Positions 26,349-35,692 of a stretch of 64,000 bases of DNA are shown piece by piece. Position numbers and translations under genes: made by a program. The stretch lies in assembly GCF_009183655.1 (NCBI RefSeq), contig NZ_WEIO01000008.1, positions 1 to 64,000 of the forward strand, in the 5' to 3' direction. The stretch is from Bacillus aerolatus. GTDB taxonomy: Bacteria; Bacillota; Bacilli; Bacillales; Domibacillaceae. The notes below the pieces were generated by a model, which made no database searches, was not told the DNA's origin, and saw only the letters and a list, made by a program, of their open reading frames with translations. Within the stretch, counting starts at the first letter, position 1; each line of letters starts with the position of its first letter.

Positions 26349-26600
26349 TCACTGTTCCTGAAAAAGCTCTGAAGCTTCCCGACACGCTTCTTCGAGATCG
26401 GCACCCGGAAGGAAATGCGTCATGACAAGTTTTTTCACACCGGCTTTTTCGGCTGTTTCACCGCACTGGACGGAGTGCAATGCTCTTTTCACAAGTTAAC
26501 ATATACTTTTTCAAATTCTTTATTTTCACCTTTCATATAACTGGTTCAACCACTGTAAGTTCACGCCGTCCAGTTCCCTGGCCGCCGATTAAAACTGGGC
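26349..26600 (-). pseudogene. Decayed copy of the MBL-fold hydrolase
   Basis: Two blocks match the intact hydrolases at 26751 and 30039. Block one (26541-26600) reads LIGGQGTGRRELTVVEP, like FLLGGWGLGRRKLTVVGP. Block two reads KEHCTP, then in another frame CGETAEKAGVKKLVMTHFLPG..., like the C-terminal EHCTPEQ-GKEAGVKTLVLTHFLP. The middle is deleted and the frame is broken. It ends with TGA at 26349. Confidence 0.8.
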
Positions 26601-26750
26601 GTAACCGAACAAGTGGTTAGAATGCAAATTCGCTAGCCGCAAATTTTTGAATATTCAAACTTATAAAACGACAAATATACATTCTGTTGAAGGATAAAAA
26701 GATAATAATGTATCATTTCATATATCTTTTTAACTATCACTCAACCCTTT

Positions 26751-27602
26751 TTATGAAACAAAAACTGTATTTGACACCCGAATCACTTGAAGATCCCTTC
26801 CGACAATGACCTCTCCATCAAAAACATCAGCTGCCTGCTGTTTTGTTTCTTCTTCAATGATGTTCGGTAAAAAGTGTGTCAAAACAAGTGTTTTCACTCC
26901 GGCTTCTTTGCCGATTTTACCTGCCTGTTCCGGTGTACAGTGTTCTTTCTGTAAGCTGTCCCAGATCTTTTGCAGTTCGGGGCTTTTCGTATTACGGTAC
27001 ACGGCCGTCGGAGCAAGACACGCATCGATAACGAGAAGATCCGCATTTTTCGAAAGCTCTACAATCGCAGGAGTCGGTGCAGTATCTCCGGAAATGACCA
27101 CTGTTTTCTCCCCTGTTTCAAAACGATAGCCATATGTTAATACGTTATGTACCATTTCAGCAGTTGTAATTTTCCACGGCAGTCCACAGTCGATTTCACC
27201 GGGCTCGTCAATTTCGATAATATTGACATCGAGCACTCCATTGCCTGGTCTGCCAAGTGACGTCCGGTAAGAGATGTCTTCATCGAACAGGTTGATGATC
27301 GTTTCATGAAAATGTTTCATTCCTTTTGGACCAACTACGGTCAATTTCCGGCGGCCAAGGCCCCATCCGCCAAGTAAAAATTGTCCGTACCCAAGCAAAT
27401 GATCTGAATGGAGATGTGTCATAAATAAATAGTGAATGCTTTCCGGCGGGATTTCAGCTTTCATCAGCTGCGCTGTTGTTCCTTCCCCGCAGTCTATTAA
27501 AATGTGTGTATCGTCAATGGATAAAACCTGCGCGGGACCTGACCGTTCAAGATCCGGTCGTGGGCTTCCTGTGCCAAGCATTGTCACTTTTACGTTTGTC
27601 AT
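26751..27602 (-). CDS. Metallo-beta-lactamase-fold hydrolase, RNase Z-like (copy 1)
   Basis: 283 residues. It opens with MLGTGSPRPDLERSGPAQVL, then the zinc motif THLHSDH (HxHxDH, near residue 67), an Asp-Cys-Gly-Glu-Gly-Thr-Thr segment, GDTAPTPAIVELSKNADLLVIDA (metal Asp) and a late His in LVLTHFLP. This is the ElaC/RNase Z-like branch of the fold. It lacks a clear long exosite arm, so it is probably a small-molecule hydrolase rather than the housekeeping tRNase Z. It is ~90% identical to the copy at 30039 and is transcribed from a promoter identical in layout (27685-27713). Confidence 0.85.
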   Translation of the reverse strand: MTNVKVTMLGTGSPRPDLERSGPAQVLSIDDTHILIDCGEGTTAQLMKAEIPPESIHYLFMTHLHSDHLLGYGQFLLGGWGLGRRKLTVVGPKGMKHFHETIINLFDEDISYRTSLGRPGNGVLDVNIIEIDEPGEIDCGLPWKITTAEMVHNVLTYGYRFETGEKTVVISGDTAPTPAIVELSKNADLLVIDACLAPTAVYRNTKSPELQKIWDSLQKEHCTPEQAGKIGKEAGVKTLVLTHFLPNIIEEETKQQAADVFDGEVIVGRDLQVIRVSNTVFVS

Positions 27603-27658
27603 GTTACTGATCCTCCCTTTTCATCTCCCAGCGCCCTAGTCTTATGTCTTATTTATTT

Positions 27659-27674
27659 TCGCAAGCGCTTTCTT
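27659..27674. promoter_or_regulatory. CRE-like catabolite site downstream of the copy-1 hydrolase promoter
   Basis: The sequence around GCAAGCGCTTTCTT matches the CcpA cre pattern (WTGNAANCGNWNNCAW) at all but two positions. It lies just inside the transcript. Confidence 0.45.
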
Positions 27675-27684
27675 AATAAATTTT

Positions 27685-27713
27685 ATTGTAAATGTTTTAA
27701 CCATTTTAGTCAA
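27685..27713 (-). promoter_or_regulatory. Shared-type sigma-A promoter/operator, copy 1
   Basis: Minus strand TTGACT-N17-TACAAT. About 45 bp around it are nearly the same as at 30973-31001 and 35693-35721 (common core CTAAAATGG before the spacer, ACATTTACAATAA at the -10). Conservation continues through the spacer, so it probably includes an operator. Confidence 0.75.
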
Positions 27714-27844
27714 AAGTTTTTTGAAAATTTTCTCTTTTAAATAATTTTTGTCATTCTAATAATAAGAGCTGTACAACCTTTTTAGTTTTAGGCATATATA
27801 CGAGTACTTTTTACATTATTGACATTCATTTAGTGATTGATTAT

Positions 27845-27873
27845 ACGACCAATTTGAATAAAAGCGATATAAT
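27845..27873 (+). promoter_or_regulatory. Promoter of ROK regulator 1
   Basis: ACGACC-N17-TATAAT, in the same layout as ATGACC-N17-TATAAT ahead of the paralogous regulator (35847-35875). Divergent from the hydrolase promoter. Confidence 0.55.
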
Positions 27874-27908
27874 AAAGAAAGTGAGAGTAAAAAAGCGAGG
27901 GAATGATT

Positions 27909-29150
27909 ATGTTAAAACAATTTACGGGGGCTCTGTCTCAAAAAGAAAAAAGCTTAAAAGAACTGTACAGCCTCATCGTAGAACACGGTCCTGTATCAAA
28001 AAGTGATTTAATTAAATACACCGGGATGAGACAGACGACTTGCTCCCGCCTCATCGATGAATTACTTGGAATTGGGCTCATTGTTGAAAGTGGATATGGC
28101 GAATCAAGCGGGGGACGCAAACCGGTTATGTATGAAATAAAAGATGATGCTAATTATGTAATCGGCATTGATATTTCGAGAACATATACGAAAGTATTGT
28201 TAATGAACCTTGCTTTCGTTGTCTTAGAGGAAGCCAGACTAACGATGAACGAAACAACTACTCCTGCCTTTACAGTTGACTTTATCTCCTCTAGCGTTCA
28301 TAACATGCTAAATAAGTTTGGCCTTACTCAAGATGACATTTTAGGAGCAGGACTTGGAACAATTGGTCCATTAGACCGTGAAAACGGCATAATATTAAAT
28401 CCTATTAATTTCCCTTCAAAAGGCTGGGAAAACTTCCCGATCAACAGCTTGTTAAGTGAAAAGTTGCGGCTTAATACATTGCTCGATTATGGAGCGAATA
28501 CCGCCCTGCTTGCGGAATATCAGCAGGAGCCTTTTAAAAAACACAAAAATGTTGTTCACGTTTTAAAAGGAATCGGTACACGCACGTCCATGATCATGGA
28601 TGGAAGGCTTATACGCGGAACTGATAAACTCGGTATGCTTGGCCAGGGACATATGGTTGTTGATCTGTACGGCAGAAAATGTATTTGTGGAAATAACGGA
28701 TGTGTACATGCTTACTCATCTATTTCTGCTATAAAAGAAGACATTATAAGCGGCCTTGAGCAAGGCGCTCCATCGATCATCCGTGACTGGAAATCAGATC
28801 CTAAAGAAATGGACTTTGATGATATTTGCCGAGCGGCTAATGAAAGAGATTCCCTTGTCACACGCGTTGTCAAAAATGCCGCCTACTACGCTGGAGTTGG
28901 GCTTGCCAATTTAGCCAACGTCCTCTTCCCCGATGTCATTATTTTAAGTGGACCCACGTATACAAATATGGATTTGTTTTATGATGTCGTAAGTGAAACG
29001 GCGGCCGCTCGCTGTAGAAATATGTATCCTAATCAGGAAATTATTTTTACTCGGGGACTACTCGGCGAAAACGCTAGTGCCATCGGTGCTGGCCGGATGG
29101 TGCTCGATCACTATTTAACTGATCATACCACGCGTGTTGATTATGTATAA
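27909..29150 (+). CDS. ROK-family transcriptional regulator 1
   Basis: 413 residues from the ATG at 27909 (GAGGG seven nt upstream). The N-terminal winged HTH (GPVSKSDLIKYTGMRQTTCS, ~24-50) is followed by the ROK/sugar-kinase-like fold with the IGIDISRTYTKVLL phosphate-loop region and a Cys cluster (KCICGNNGCVHAYSS) that binds Zn in ROK proteins. Such proteins are usually XylR/NagC-type repressors relieved by a small ligand. It lies divergent from hydrolase copy 1 and is ~65-70% identical to the regulator at 35915, which is divergent from the aminotransferase operon. It probably controls the shared promoter element. Confidence 0.88.
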   Translation: MLKQFTGALSQKEKSLKELYSLIVEHGPVSKSDLIKYTGMRQTTCSRLIDELLGIGLIVESGYGESSGGRKPVMYEIKDDANYVIGIDISRTYTKVLLMNLAFVVLEEARLTMNETTTPAFTVDFISSSVHNMLNKFGLTQDDILGAGLGTIGPLDRENGIILNPINFPSKGWENFPINSLLSEKLRLNTLLDYGANTALLAEYQQEPFKKHKNVVHVLKGIGTRTSMIMDGRLIRGTDKLGMLGQGHMVVDLYGRKCICGNNGCVHAYSSISAIKEDIISGLEQGAPSIIRDWKSDPKEMDFDDICRAANERDSLVTRVVKNAAYYAGVGLANLANVLFPDVIILSGPTYTNMDLFYDVVSETAAARCRNMYPNQEIIFTRGLLGENASAIGAGRMVLDHYLTDHTTRVDYV

Positions 29151-29174
29151 AATTCCATAAATAAACGAAAAAAA

Positions 29175-29228
29175 GACACCTTTCTTGTAGATTGTAAGTA
29201 CCATCAAACAAACTCAAGAAGAGGTGTC
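29175..29228. repeat. Imperfect inverted repeat after ROK regulator 1
   Basis: GACACCTTTCTTG pairs with CAAGAAGAGGTGTC (one bulge). It may be the regulator's terminator or the end of a lost mobile element. The following ~130 bp (29230-29359) are unassigned. Confidence 0.5.
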
Positions 29229-29359
29229 CCCTATGATTTTGAATTTTATGTGCGGCAATTCTGACTTTATGAGCAGGATATCGTGGACTTATGCCCAATT
29301 TGTGAGCGAGAACCACGAAAATGTGTGCACCGCTTATTGTTCGATATTGATCGTGCTGA

Positions 29360-29920
29360 TCTCTTTCCGGAATCCTTGTGTCTTAATAGCAAGATTTTGG
29401 ATGCAAATAAGCTAAAGAAGCTGGCAAAACACCATCGCGTCCCATACTAAACAATACTGTAGAACCTGACGCCTGGCCTGCTAAAGCAGTAGCCGTTCCT
29501 GTTAAAACGAGAGCAATCGTTGAAGCTGCCGCCAACAGCTATCGCTATATCATAAAAAGCTGTATCCACACTTTTCAATGCGCCCAACTTTGTTTGAATA
29601 AGTGTCGCGAAATAAATTTGAATGCCAATGAGAACAGAACTAATTACACAAGTAATAATTGCAGCCCGTCCTACCATTTTCCCTGAAACTTTCGCATCTT
29701 CGGCCAAGGCAGTAATTCCATCGAAACCGATATACGAAAGAACCGCAATGGAAGTCCCTGCAATTAATGCGTTTATCGAAAAGGTTTCTTTGTGATAGAT
29801 GCCATTTAAATTAACTAAACTTCCTATTCCTCCTTCCGATGTAAGCGCACACACCGCAAACCCTACAAATAGAAAGACGCTAATTAGCTTGACGATTAAC
29901 ATAACCGTATTTACCCATAA
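29360..29920 (-). pseudogene. Decayed copy of the APC amino-acid permease
   Basis: Minus-strand blocks match the intact permease at 31097-32446: the very C-terminus (29360-29395), then after a gap of about 300 bp of the parent the segment from 'SMGRDGVLP' back to 'IMLIVKLISVFLFVGFAV' (29396-29902). The first ~180 codons and a central part are missing, and a frameshift lies near 29535 (AVGGSFNDCSR). The upstream hairpin of the parent is retained at 29921-29976. Confidence 0.88.
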
Positions 29921-29976
29921 AAAGCAATTCCAGAGAATTAAATCTAAATTCTTTGATTTCCCTCTGGAATTGCTCT
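29921..29976. repeat. Leader hairpin of the decayed permease copy
   Basis: AGCAATTCCAGAG pairs with CTCTGGAATTGCT. The same stem, with a different loop, precedes the intact permease at 32464-32518, so the structure was duplicated together with the gene. Confidence 0.75.
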
Positions 29977-30038
29977 GGTTTCTTTAAAGCCCACAAAGCT
30001 TAGTTATCTATTAAACTTCTGAGATGAACAATAAGTAA

Positions 30039-30890
30039 TTATGAAACAGAAACGGTACTTGTCACCGGGATAACTTGCAGATCTTTCCCGACGATGATTT
30101 CTCCGTCAAATACTTCAGCTGCCTGCTGCTTTGTTTCTTCTTCAATGATGTTTGGTAAAAAATGAGTCAAGACGAGTGTTTTTACGCCGGCTTCTTTGCC
30201 GATTTCACCTGTCTGCTCTGGTGTGCAGTGTTCTTTCTGCAAGTTATCCCAGATCTTCTGCAGTTCAGGACTTTTCGTATTGCGATAGACGGCAGTCGGG
30301 GCAAGACAAGCATCGATAACAAGGAGATCGGCATCTTTCGAAAGCTCCACAATGGCCGGTGCAGGTGCCGTGTCTCCGGAAATGACCACTGTTTTCTCTC
30401 CTGTTTCAAAACGATAGCCATATGTTAATACGTTATGAACCATTTCAGCAGCCGAAATTTTCCATGGGAGCCCGCAATCGACTTCTCCAGGTTCGTCAAT
30501 TTCGATAATATTGACATCCAGCACACCGTTTCCTGGTCTTCCAAGTGATGTCCGGTAAGAGATGTCTTCATCAAACAAGTTGATAATCGTTTCATGAAAA
30601 TGCTTCATTCCTTTTGGTCCGACAATTGTCAGTTTCCGGCGGCCCAGTCCCCATCCACCAAGTAAAAATTGCCCATATCCAAACACGTGATCAGAATGAA
30701 GATGAGTCATAAATAAATAGTGAATATTTTCCGGCGGGATGCCCGCTTTCATCAGCTGCGTCGTTGTTCCTTCGCCGCAGTCAATTAAAATATTCGTATC
30801 ATCGACCGTTAAAACTTGCGAAGGTCCTGACCGTTCCAAATCCGGACGCGGACTTCCTGTACCAAGCATCGTTACTTTTACATTTGTCAT
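30039..30890 (-). CDS. Metallo-beta-lactamase-fold hydrolase, RNase Z-like (copy 2)
   Basis: 283 residues, same length and motifs as copy 1 (THLHSDH, DCGEGTT, GDTAPAPAIVELSKDADLLVIDA). The differences are mostly conservative substitutions (e.g. HVFGYGQ for HLLGYGQ), so both copies look under selection. It lies 206 bp downstream of the permease gene and has its own copy of the conserved promoter (30973-31001). The clustering with aminotransferase, aldehyde dehydrogenase and permease suggests hydrolysis of a lactam, lactone or amide precursor of the amino acid used by this pathway. That is inference. Confidence 0.85.
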   Translation of the reverse strand: MTNVKVTMLGTGSPRPDLERSGPSQVLTVDDTNILIDCGEGTTTQLMKAGIPPENIHYLFMTHLHSDHVFGYGQFLLGGWGLGRRKLTIVGPKGMKHFHETIINLFDEDISYRTSLGRPGNGVLDVNIIEIDEPGEVDCGLPWKISAAEMVHNVLTYGYRFETGEKTVVISGDTAPAPAIVELSKDADLLVIDACLAPTAVYRNTKSPELQKIWDNLQKEHCTPEQTGEIGKEAGVKTLVLTHFLPNIIEEETKQQAAEVFDGEIIVGKDLQVIPVTSTVSVS

Positions 30891-30972
30891 ATTCTTGTTC
30901 CTCCCTTTTTCACATTCTTGCGTTTAAGGCTTATATTCCACTTATTGCAATAAGCATTTTCTAAATTGTTTT

Positions 30973-31001
30973 ATTGTAAATGTTTAAACCATTTTAGCCA
31001 A
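30973..31001 (-). promoter_or_regulatory. Shared-type sigma-A promoter/operator, copy 2
   Basis: Minus strand TTGGCT-N17-TACAAT with the same flanks (CTAAAATGG and ACATTTACAATAA) as copies 1 and 3. It drives hydrolase copy 2 separately from the permease. Confidence 0.72.
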
Positions 31002-31096
31002 AACTTTTTTCATTAGACAGTTTATCAGCCCCCTAAACTTGATTTCAAATTTGGATGAAAGTGACTAGGAAGATTAGGGAATTATCATGATCTGGA

Positions 31097-32446
31097 TTAT
31101 TGCTCGATATTTAGGGAGCTTATCTCTTTTTGGAACCCTTGTGTCTTGATGGCAAGAACGATCCCGCCGATTAGCAGCCAACAAACGCCAACTACTTGCC
31201 CAACTATTTCCATTCCCAGTAAAATATACAGACATACACTGATCCCGAGTACAGGCGAAATCAAATTAGCAATGAAGTGCTTTCCTTTTCTCTCTTTTCT
31301 TTTTATGAAAAACTCGATAATGACTGATATGTTGACAAAGATAAAACCGATGATGGCTCCGAAGACGACAATGAGGAAGAAGACACTGATCGGTATCATA
31401 AGAGCTCCGATGTAACCTAACACAGCTAATAGAAAGACACTATAAACCGGTGTTTTATATTTCGAATGCAAGTAAGCGAAAGAAGCTGGCAGAACGCCGT
31501 CGCGCCCCATGCTAAAGAGTACCCTGGAACCTGAAGCCTGACCTGCCAAAGCCGTTGCCGTTCCAGTTACAACGAGGATCATTGTTGTAACTGCAGCTAA
31601 GCCGCTCCCACCAACAGCTATCGCTATATCGTAAAAAGCGGTATCTGTATGTTTCAATACGCCTAGCCTCGATTGAACAATTGACGCCAAATAAACTTGA
31701 ACTCCAATAAGTAAAGAACTAATCACACAAGTAATCATCGCAGCCCGTCCTACCGTTTTTCCTGATACTTTGGCGTCTTCGGCCAGCGCGGTGATTCCAT
31801 CAAATCCGATATAAGCAAGCACGGCAATCGAAGCTCCTGCTATTAAGGCACTTGTGGAAAAGGTTTCCCCTCTATATATACCGTTTATATTTACTAAACT
31901 CCCTATTCCACCATCAATTGTAAGCGCATACACGGCGAAGCCGACGAATAAAAAGACGCTGATCAGCTTTACAATTAACATAATCGTATTTAAATGTGCA
32001 GTTAGCTTAGCCCCACGATAATTGAAGAAAGTCATTGGGATGATCAGTATGAGTAACATGAACCACAATGGAATAAAAGGGAATAATTCCATCGCAAAAG
32101 CCGAACTCAATTTATAAATCATCATCGGGAAAATTAAGTAATCCAATAATATAGCCCATCCAGCTATAAATCCTAAGCTTGGATTCAAACTATGTGTAAC
32201 ATAACTGTATGTAGAACCTGCTTTTGGCACGATAGATGCCATTTTCCCATAACTTGCAGCTGTAAAAATCATAGCAATAAGTCCGATAAAAACGGCTAAA
32301 ACCCCATGTCCTCCAGAAGAAAACGTTAATTCTCCAAATAATGATTGAGCAGAGTTGGGTGAAATAAAGATCAGACCAAAAATGACCAAATCTCTTGTTC
32401 GCAGCACTCTTTGTAAGTTTTGCCCCTCTTGATTAGCTGTACTCAC
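31097..32446 (-). CDS. APC-family amino-acid permease
   Basis: 449 residues from a GTG at 32446 (GGGGAGG six nt upstream). The open frame extends to 32536, but that part encodes the hairpin and has no ribosome binding site. About 12 membrane segments. The APC signature region is PNSAQSLFGELTFSSGGHGVLAV, with KAGSTYSYVTHSLNPSLGFIAGW in helices 2-3 and FDGITALAEDAKVSGKTVGRA in the middle. Similar to PuuP/YkbA-like permeases. It follows the aminotransferase gene in the same direction, so it probably imports the amino donor of that pathway (GABA, beta-alanine or a polyamine product). A decayed copy lies at 29360-29920. Confidence 0.88.
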   Translation of the reverse strand: MSTANQEGQNLQRVLRTRDLVIFGLIFISPNSAQSLFGELTFSSGGHGVLAVFIGLIAMIFTAASYGKMASIVPKAGSTYSYVTHSLNPSLGFIAGWAILLDYLIFPMMIYKLSSAFAMELFPFIPLWFMLLILIIPMTFFNYRGAKLTAHLNTIMLIVKLISVFLFVGFAVYALTIDGGIGSLVNINGIYRGETFSTSALIAGASIAVLAYIGFDGITALAEDAKVSGKTVGRAAMITCVISSLLIGVQVYLASIVQSRLGVLKHTDTAFYDIAIAVGGSGLAAVTTMILVVTGTATALAGQASGSRVLFSMGRDGVLPASFAYLHSKYKTPVYSVFLLAVLGYIGALMIPISVFFLIVVFGAIIGFIFVNISVIIEFFIKRKERKGKHFIANLISPVLGISVCLYILLGMEIVGQVVGVCWLLIGGIVLAIKTQGFQKEISSLNIEQ

Positions 32447-32463
32447 TGTTTTCCTCCCCGTAA

Positions 32464-32518
32464 AGAGCAATTCCAGAGAACTCATTCCTAGGCATTTGAT
32501 TTCTCTTGGAATTGCTCT
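32464..32518. repeat. Conserved leader hairpin before the permease
   Basis: AGAGCAATTCCAGAGAA pairs with TTCTCTTGGAATTGCTCT. It sits between the aminotransferase stop and the permease ribosome binding site. Retention of the stem with a changed loop in the decayed copy points to an RNA function such as partial termination or mRNA stability. Confidence 0.75.
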
Positions 32519-32608
32519 GATTTCTTTCAATCTCATAAAACGTAAATGTCTATTAACTTACTGAATTTCTGAGGTGAACAAACGAGATGTGTTTCATTGC
32601 AAGTTCTC

Positions 32609-33997
32609 TTACTTTTCACAAATGCTCTTTTCGATTGCACTTAATGAGTCATCAAAAATTTGGATCATTTCTTCTACTTGTTCTTTTGTAGTCGTTAGAG
32701 GCGGCGCCATAACGATCGTATTCGAACCTTCAAATATAACTGGTCGTACGACTAGCCCTCTTTTTAAGCATTCTTGTACGAGTTTAGGGGCCACCGCTAA
32801 TGAAGGATCAAATGGAATTTCGTTTTCTCGATCTTTATACAATTCAAAAGCTGCCAATAATCCGATTGCTCTCGTTTTCGTGACAAACGGGTACTTTTCT
32901 TCTAAATATTCAAATCCTTTCTTTAATACAGCCTCCATTTGTTTTGCATTAGAAACAAGATCTTCTCTTTCGATAATCTCAATGTTTTTTAATGCGACGG
33001 CACAAGCGACAGGGTGTCCGCTGTAAGTAAATCCGTGAAAAAACATTCCATCTGACAATTCGGACAATTCATCCCGCAATGTTTCACGGATGATGACGGC
33101 CCCCAACTGACTGTATGCGCTCGTAATTCCTTTCGCCACGGTCATCACATCCGGAACAACATTCCAGTTATCTACTCCAAACATTTTTCCTGTCCGGCCA
33201 AATCCACAAATCACTTCATCCGTTATCATTAAAATCCCATATTCATCACAAAGATCTCGAATCGCCTGCAAATATCCATCCGGCGGGATAAACATTCCTC
33301 CTGCTCCCTGAATCGGCTCTAGAATAACTGCAGCGACTGTATCAGCACCTTCGCTTTCAATGACTCCTCTTACACTTCCGGCAAAATCTGAATCCGTCCG
33401 GTCTCCAAGTTCACAGTCGGTTTTAAACCTTGTTGTGGCATGAATAAAATCCGGGGCTTGTGCAGTTGCCATATTTTGAAATTGTTCGATTCCTGTTGCA
33501 CTTGTTGCTCCAACTGTGATTCCATGATACCCGCGTTTTAAAGCAATAATTTTCGTACGCTTCGTTTCACCTTTTAATTTCCAATAATGACGAACAAGCT
33601 TAAAGGCTGTGTCGTTTGATTCAGATCCTCCTGATGTGAAGAAGCTGACGTTGAGATCACCAGGTGTCAGCGTTGAAAGCTTTTTCGCCAAACGGATGAC
33701 CGGTTCATGTGACATTCCTTGAAAACAAGAACTGAAGGCCAATTTTTTCATTTGTTCTTTAGCCACTTCTGCCAACTCTTCACGTCCGTGCCCAACATTC
33801 ACATTCCATAGAGAAGACATGCCATCGATATATTTATTTCCGTTTATATCAGTTAAATAAATTCCTTCTCCTTCTTCAATAATAAGTGTTGGTCCATTCT
33901 CTTGATGCTGTTTAATTGCAGTAGTCGGGTGCAAAAAGTGTTTTCTATCTAATTCTTTCAATTGTTCAGTGCTTACGTTTTCCGTTATATTACTCAT
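32609..33997 (-). CDS. Class III (omega-amino acid) aminotransferase
   Basis: 462 residues. PLP fold type I with the pyridoxal Lys in VAKGITSAYSQLGAV, the class III signature (LMITDEVICGFGRTGKMFGVD) and the substrate-side Arg near VVRPVIF. The N-terminus (HFLHPTTAIKQHQENGP, DGMSSLWNVNVGHGRE) is that of the Bacillus (S)-amine/omega-amino acid:pyruvate transaminase group rather than of classical GabT. It would convert an omega-amino acid plus pyruvate to a semialdehyde plus alanine. It lies 62 bp after the semialdehyde dehydrogenase gene, in the same operon. Confidence 0.9.
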   Translation of the reverse strand: MSNITENVSTEQLKELDRKHFLHPTTAIKQHQENGPTLIIEEGEGIYLTDINGNKYIDGMSSLWNVNVGHGREELAEVAKEQMKKLAFSSCFQGMSHEPVIRLAKKLSTLTPGDLNVSFFTSGGSESNDTAFKLVRHYWKLKGETKRTKIIALKRGYHGITVGATSATGIEQFQNMATAQAPDFIHATTRFKTDCELGDRTDSDFAGSVRGVIESEGADTVAAVILEPIQGAGGMFIPPDGYLQAIRDLCDEYGILMITDEVICGFGRTGKMFGVDNWNVVPDVMTVAKGITSAYSQLGAVIIRETLRDELSELSDGMFFHGFTYSGHPVACAVALKNIEIIEREDLVSNAKQMEAVLKKGFEYLEEKYPFVTKTRAIGLLAAFELYKDRENEIPFDPSLAVAPKLVQECLKRGLVVRPVIFEGSNTIVMAPPLTTTKEQVEEMIQIFDDSLSAIEKSICEK

Positions 33998-34059
33998 TAC
34001 GGACCCCTCCTGATTAGTTTACTAGTCAACTAAATAATCACTCTATCCACAATTGTTTC

Positions 34060-35520
34060 TTATATAATTGTCGAAATAAATTTCTTTTCAAGAAAATCTG
34101 CTAACCCGTCTGTTCCTCCTTCACGTCCCATACCGCTTTCTTTTATACCACCGAATGGGCCTTCCACTTGAGAAAGAACCGTGTCATTTATTCCTACCAT
34201 TCCGTACTCTAATGCTTCAGATACGCGTACAGACCTAGATAAATCTTTCGTAAAACAATAAGCAGCTAATCCGTAATCCGTGTCATTCGCTTTAGCGACT
34301 ACTTCTTCTTCCGTTTTAAATGTGAAGATTGGTGCGACTGGACCGAATGTCTCATTTGTAGCAATCATCATCGTATCTTGTACATCTGCTAAAATAGTTG
34401 GCTTGTAAAAATACCCCTCTTCATGTCCTTCAACTTCGTATTTTTCGCCGCCGGTGACTAACTTCGCTCCTTGCTCTACTGCGTTGTTCACTTGCTCCTC
34501 TACTTTGTTCAAACCGGCTTTACTTACTAACGGTCCCACGTCTACTCCCTTTTCCAATCCATTTCCTACACGTAAAGATTCCGCTTTTTCTTTTAATAAT
34601 GATAAGAACTGATCCTTAATGGATTCTTGTACGTAAATACGGTTGGCGGAAATACATGTTTGTCCACAGTTTTGAAATTTACAGCGAGCAAGCTGCTCAA
34701 TAGTATGCTCCAGATCAGCATCTTCAAAAACGATGAACGGCGCATGCCCGCCAAGCTCCATGGATACCCGTTTGACTTGATCGGCAGCTTTTCTTAATAA
34801 CTGTTTTCCTACATTCGTTGAACCTGTAAAAGTAATTTTACGGATTCTTTTATCTGATAACAGAGCGTCACCGATCTGTTGTGGAGTTCCTGTGACTAAA
34901 TTTATAACCCCTTTTGGAATTCCCGCTTTTTCTGCCAGTTCGAAAAACAAAATGGCGCTTCCAGGCGTCTGCTCAGCTGGTTTTAAGACAACTGTACAGC
35001 CAGCCGCAAGAGCAGGCGCGAGTTTTCTGGTAACCATTCCGAGTGGAAAGTTCCAAGGAGTAATGGCCGCGACAGGTCCAATCGGCTGTCTGATCACTTG
35101 CAGCCGCCTATTCTTAACGGCTCCGGGAATCACTTCTCCACTTACACGCTTTCCTTCTTCTAAATTCCAAAGAACGTACTCAGCCGCATTCATGACTTCA
35201 CCACGAGCCTGCTGGATCGGCTTGCCCATTTCAACGGAAATGGACTTTGCTAACTGTTCGGAATTTTCAATCATCAGTTGGTATAGCCTGGTGAGAATTT
35301 CAGCCCGCTCTCTTCCTGTCTTAGCGGACCATTCTGGAAAAGCAGCAGCAGCCGCATCTATCGCCCGCTTTGTGTCTTGTTCATCCCCAAGCGCTGCTTT
35401 TGAAACAACCTGTCCCGTTGCAGGGCTAATGACATCGAAGTAACTTTCAGAAATCGGACTGACCCATTCTCCATTGATATACAAATTGTATGTTTTTACA
35501 TCGTTTATTACCGTTGTCAT
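34060..35520 (-). CDS. Succinate-semialdehyde dehydrogenase-type aldehyde dehydrogenase
   Basis: 486 residues. The ALDH catalytic Glu lies in SMELGGHAPFIVFEDADL and the nucleophile Cys in FQNCGQTCISANR. NAD(P)-binding segments FTGSTNVGKQLLRKA and TPWNFPLGMVTRKLAPALAAGCT are present. The sequence is GabD-like and the C-terminal GGIKESGMGREGG is typical. It oxidises the semialdehyde made by the aminotransferase downstream. It is the first gene of the operon, behind the conserved promoter at 35693-35721. Malonate- or glutarate-semialdehyde are also possible substrates. Confidence 0.91.
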   Translation of the reverse strand: MTTVINDVKTYNLYINGEWVSPISESYFDVISPATGQVVSKAALGDEQDTKRAIDAAAAAFPEWSAKTGRERAEILTRLYQLMIENSEQLAKSISVEMGKPIQQARGEVMNAAEYVLWNLEEGKRVSGEVIPGAVKNRRLQVIRQPIGPVAAITPWNFPLGMVTRKLAPALAAGCTVVLKPAEQTPGSAILFFELAEKAGIPKGVINLVTGTPQQIGDALLSDKRIRKITFTGSTNVGKQLLRKAADQVKRVSMELGGHAPFIVFEDADLEHTIEQLARCKFQNCGQTCISANRIYVQESIKDQFLSLLKEKAESLRVGNGLEKGVDVGPLVSKAGLNKVEEQVNNAVEQGAKLVTGGEKYEVEGHEEGYFYKPTILADVQDTMMIATNETFGPVAPIFTFKTEEEVVAKANDTDYGLAAYCFTKDLSRSVRVSEALEYGMVGINDTVLSQVEGPFGGIKESGMGREGGTDGLADFLEKKFISTII

Positions 35521-35692
35521 ATGAATCCTTCCTTTGCTAATTATATTTTTTCTCCAGTGTGAGGAATATGTGCTGCCATTCTTTAAAGTAAACCTTCACC
35601 TTATGAAAATCGCCTCTATTTCGACTTTTCATATCTTAGCGCTTCAACCTCGCCCACCTTTCACTTTCGTAAACGCTTCTCGAATTAATGTT

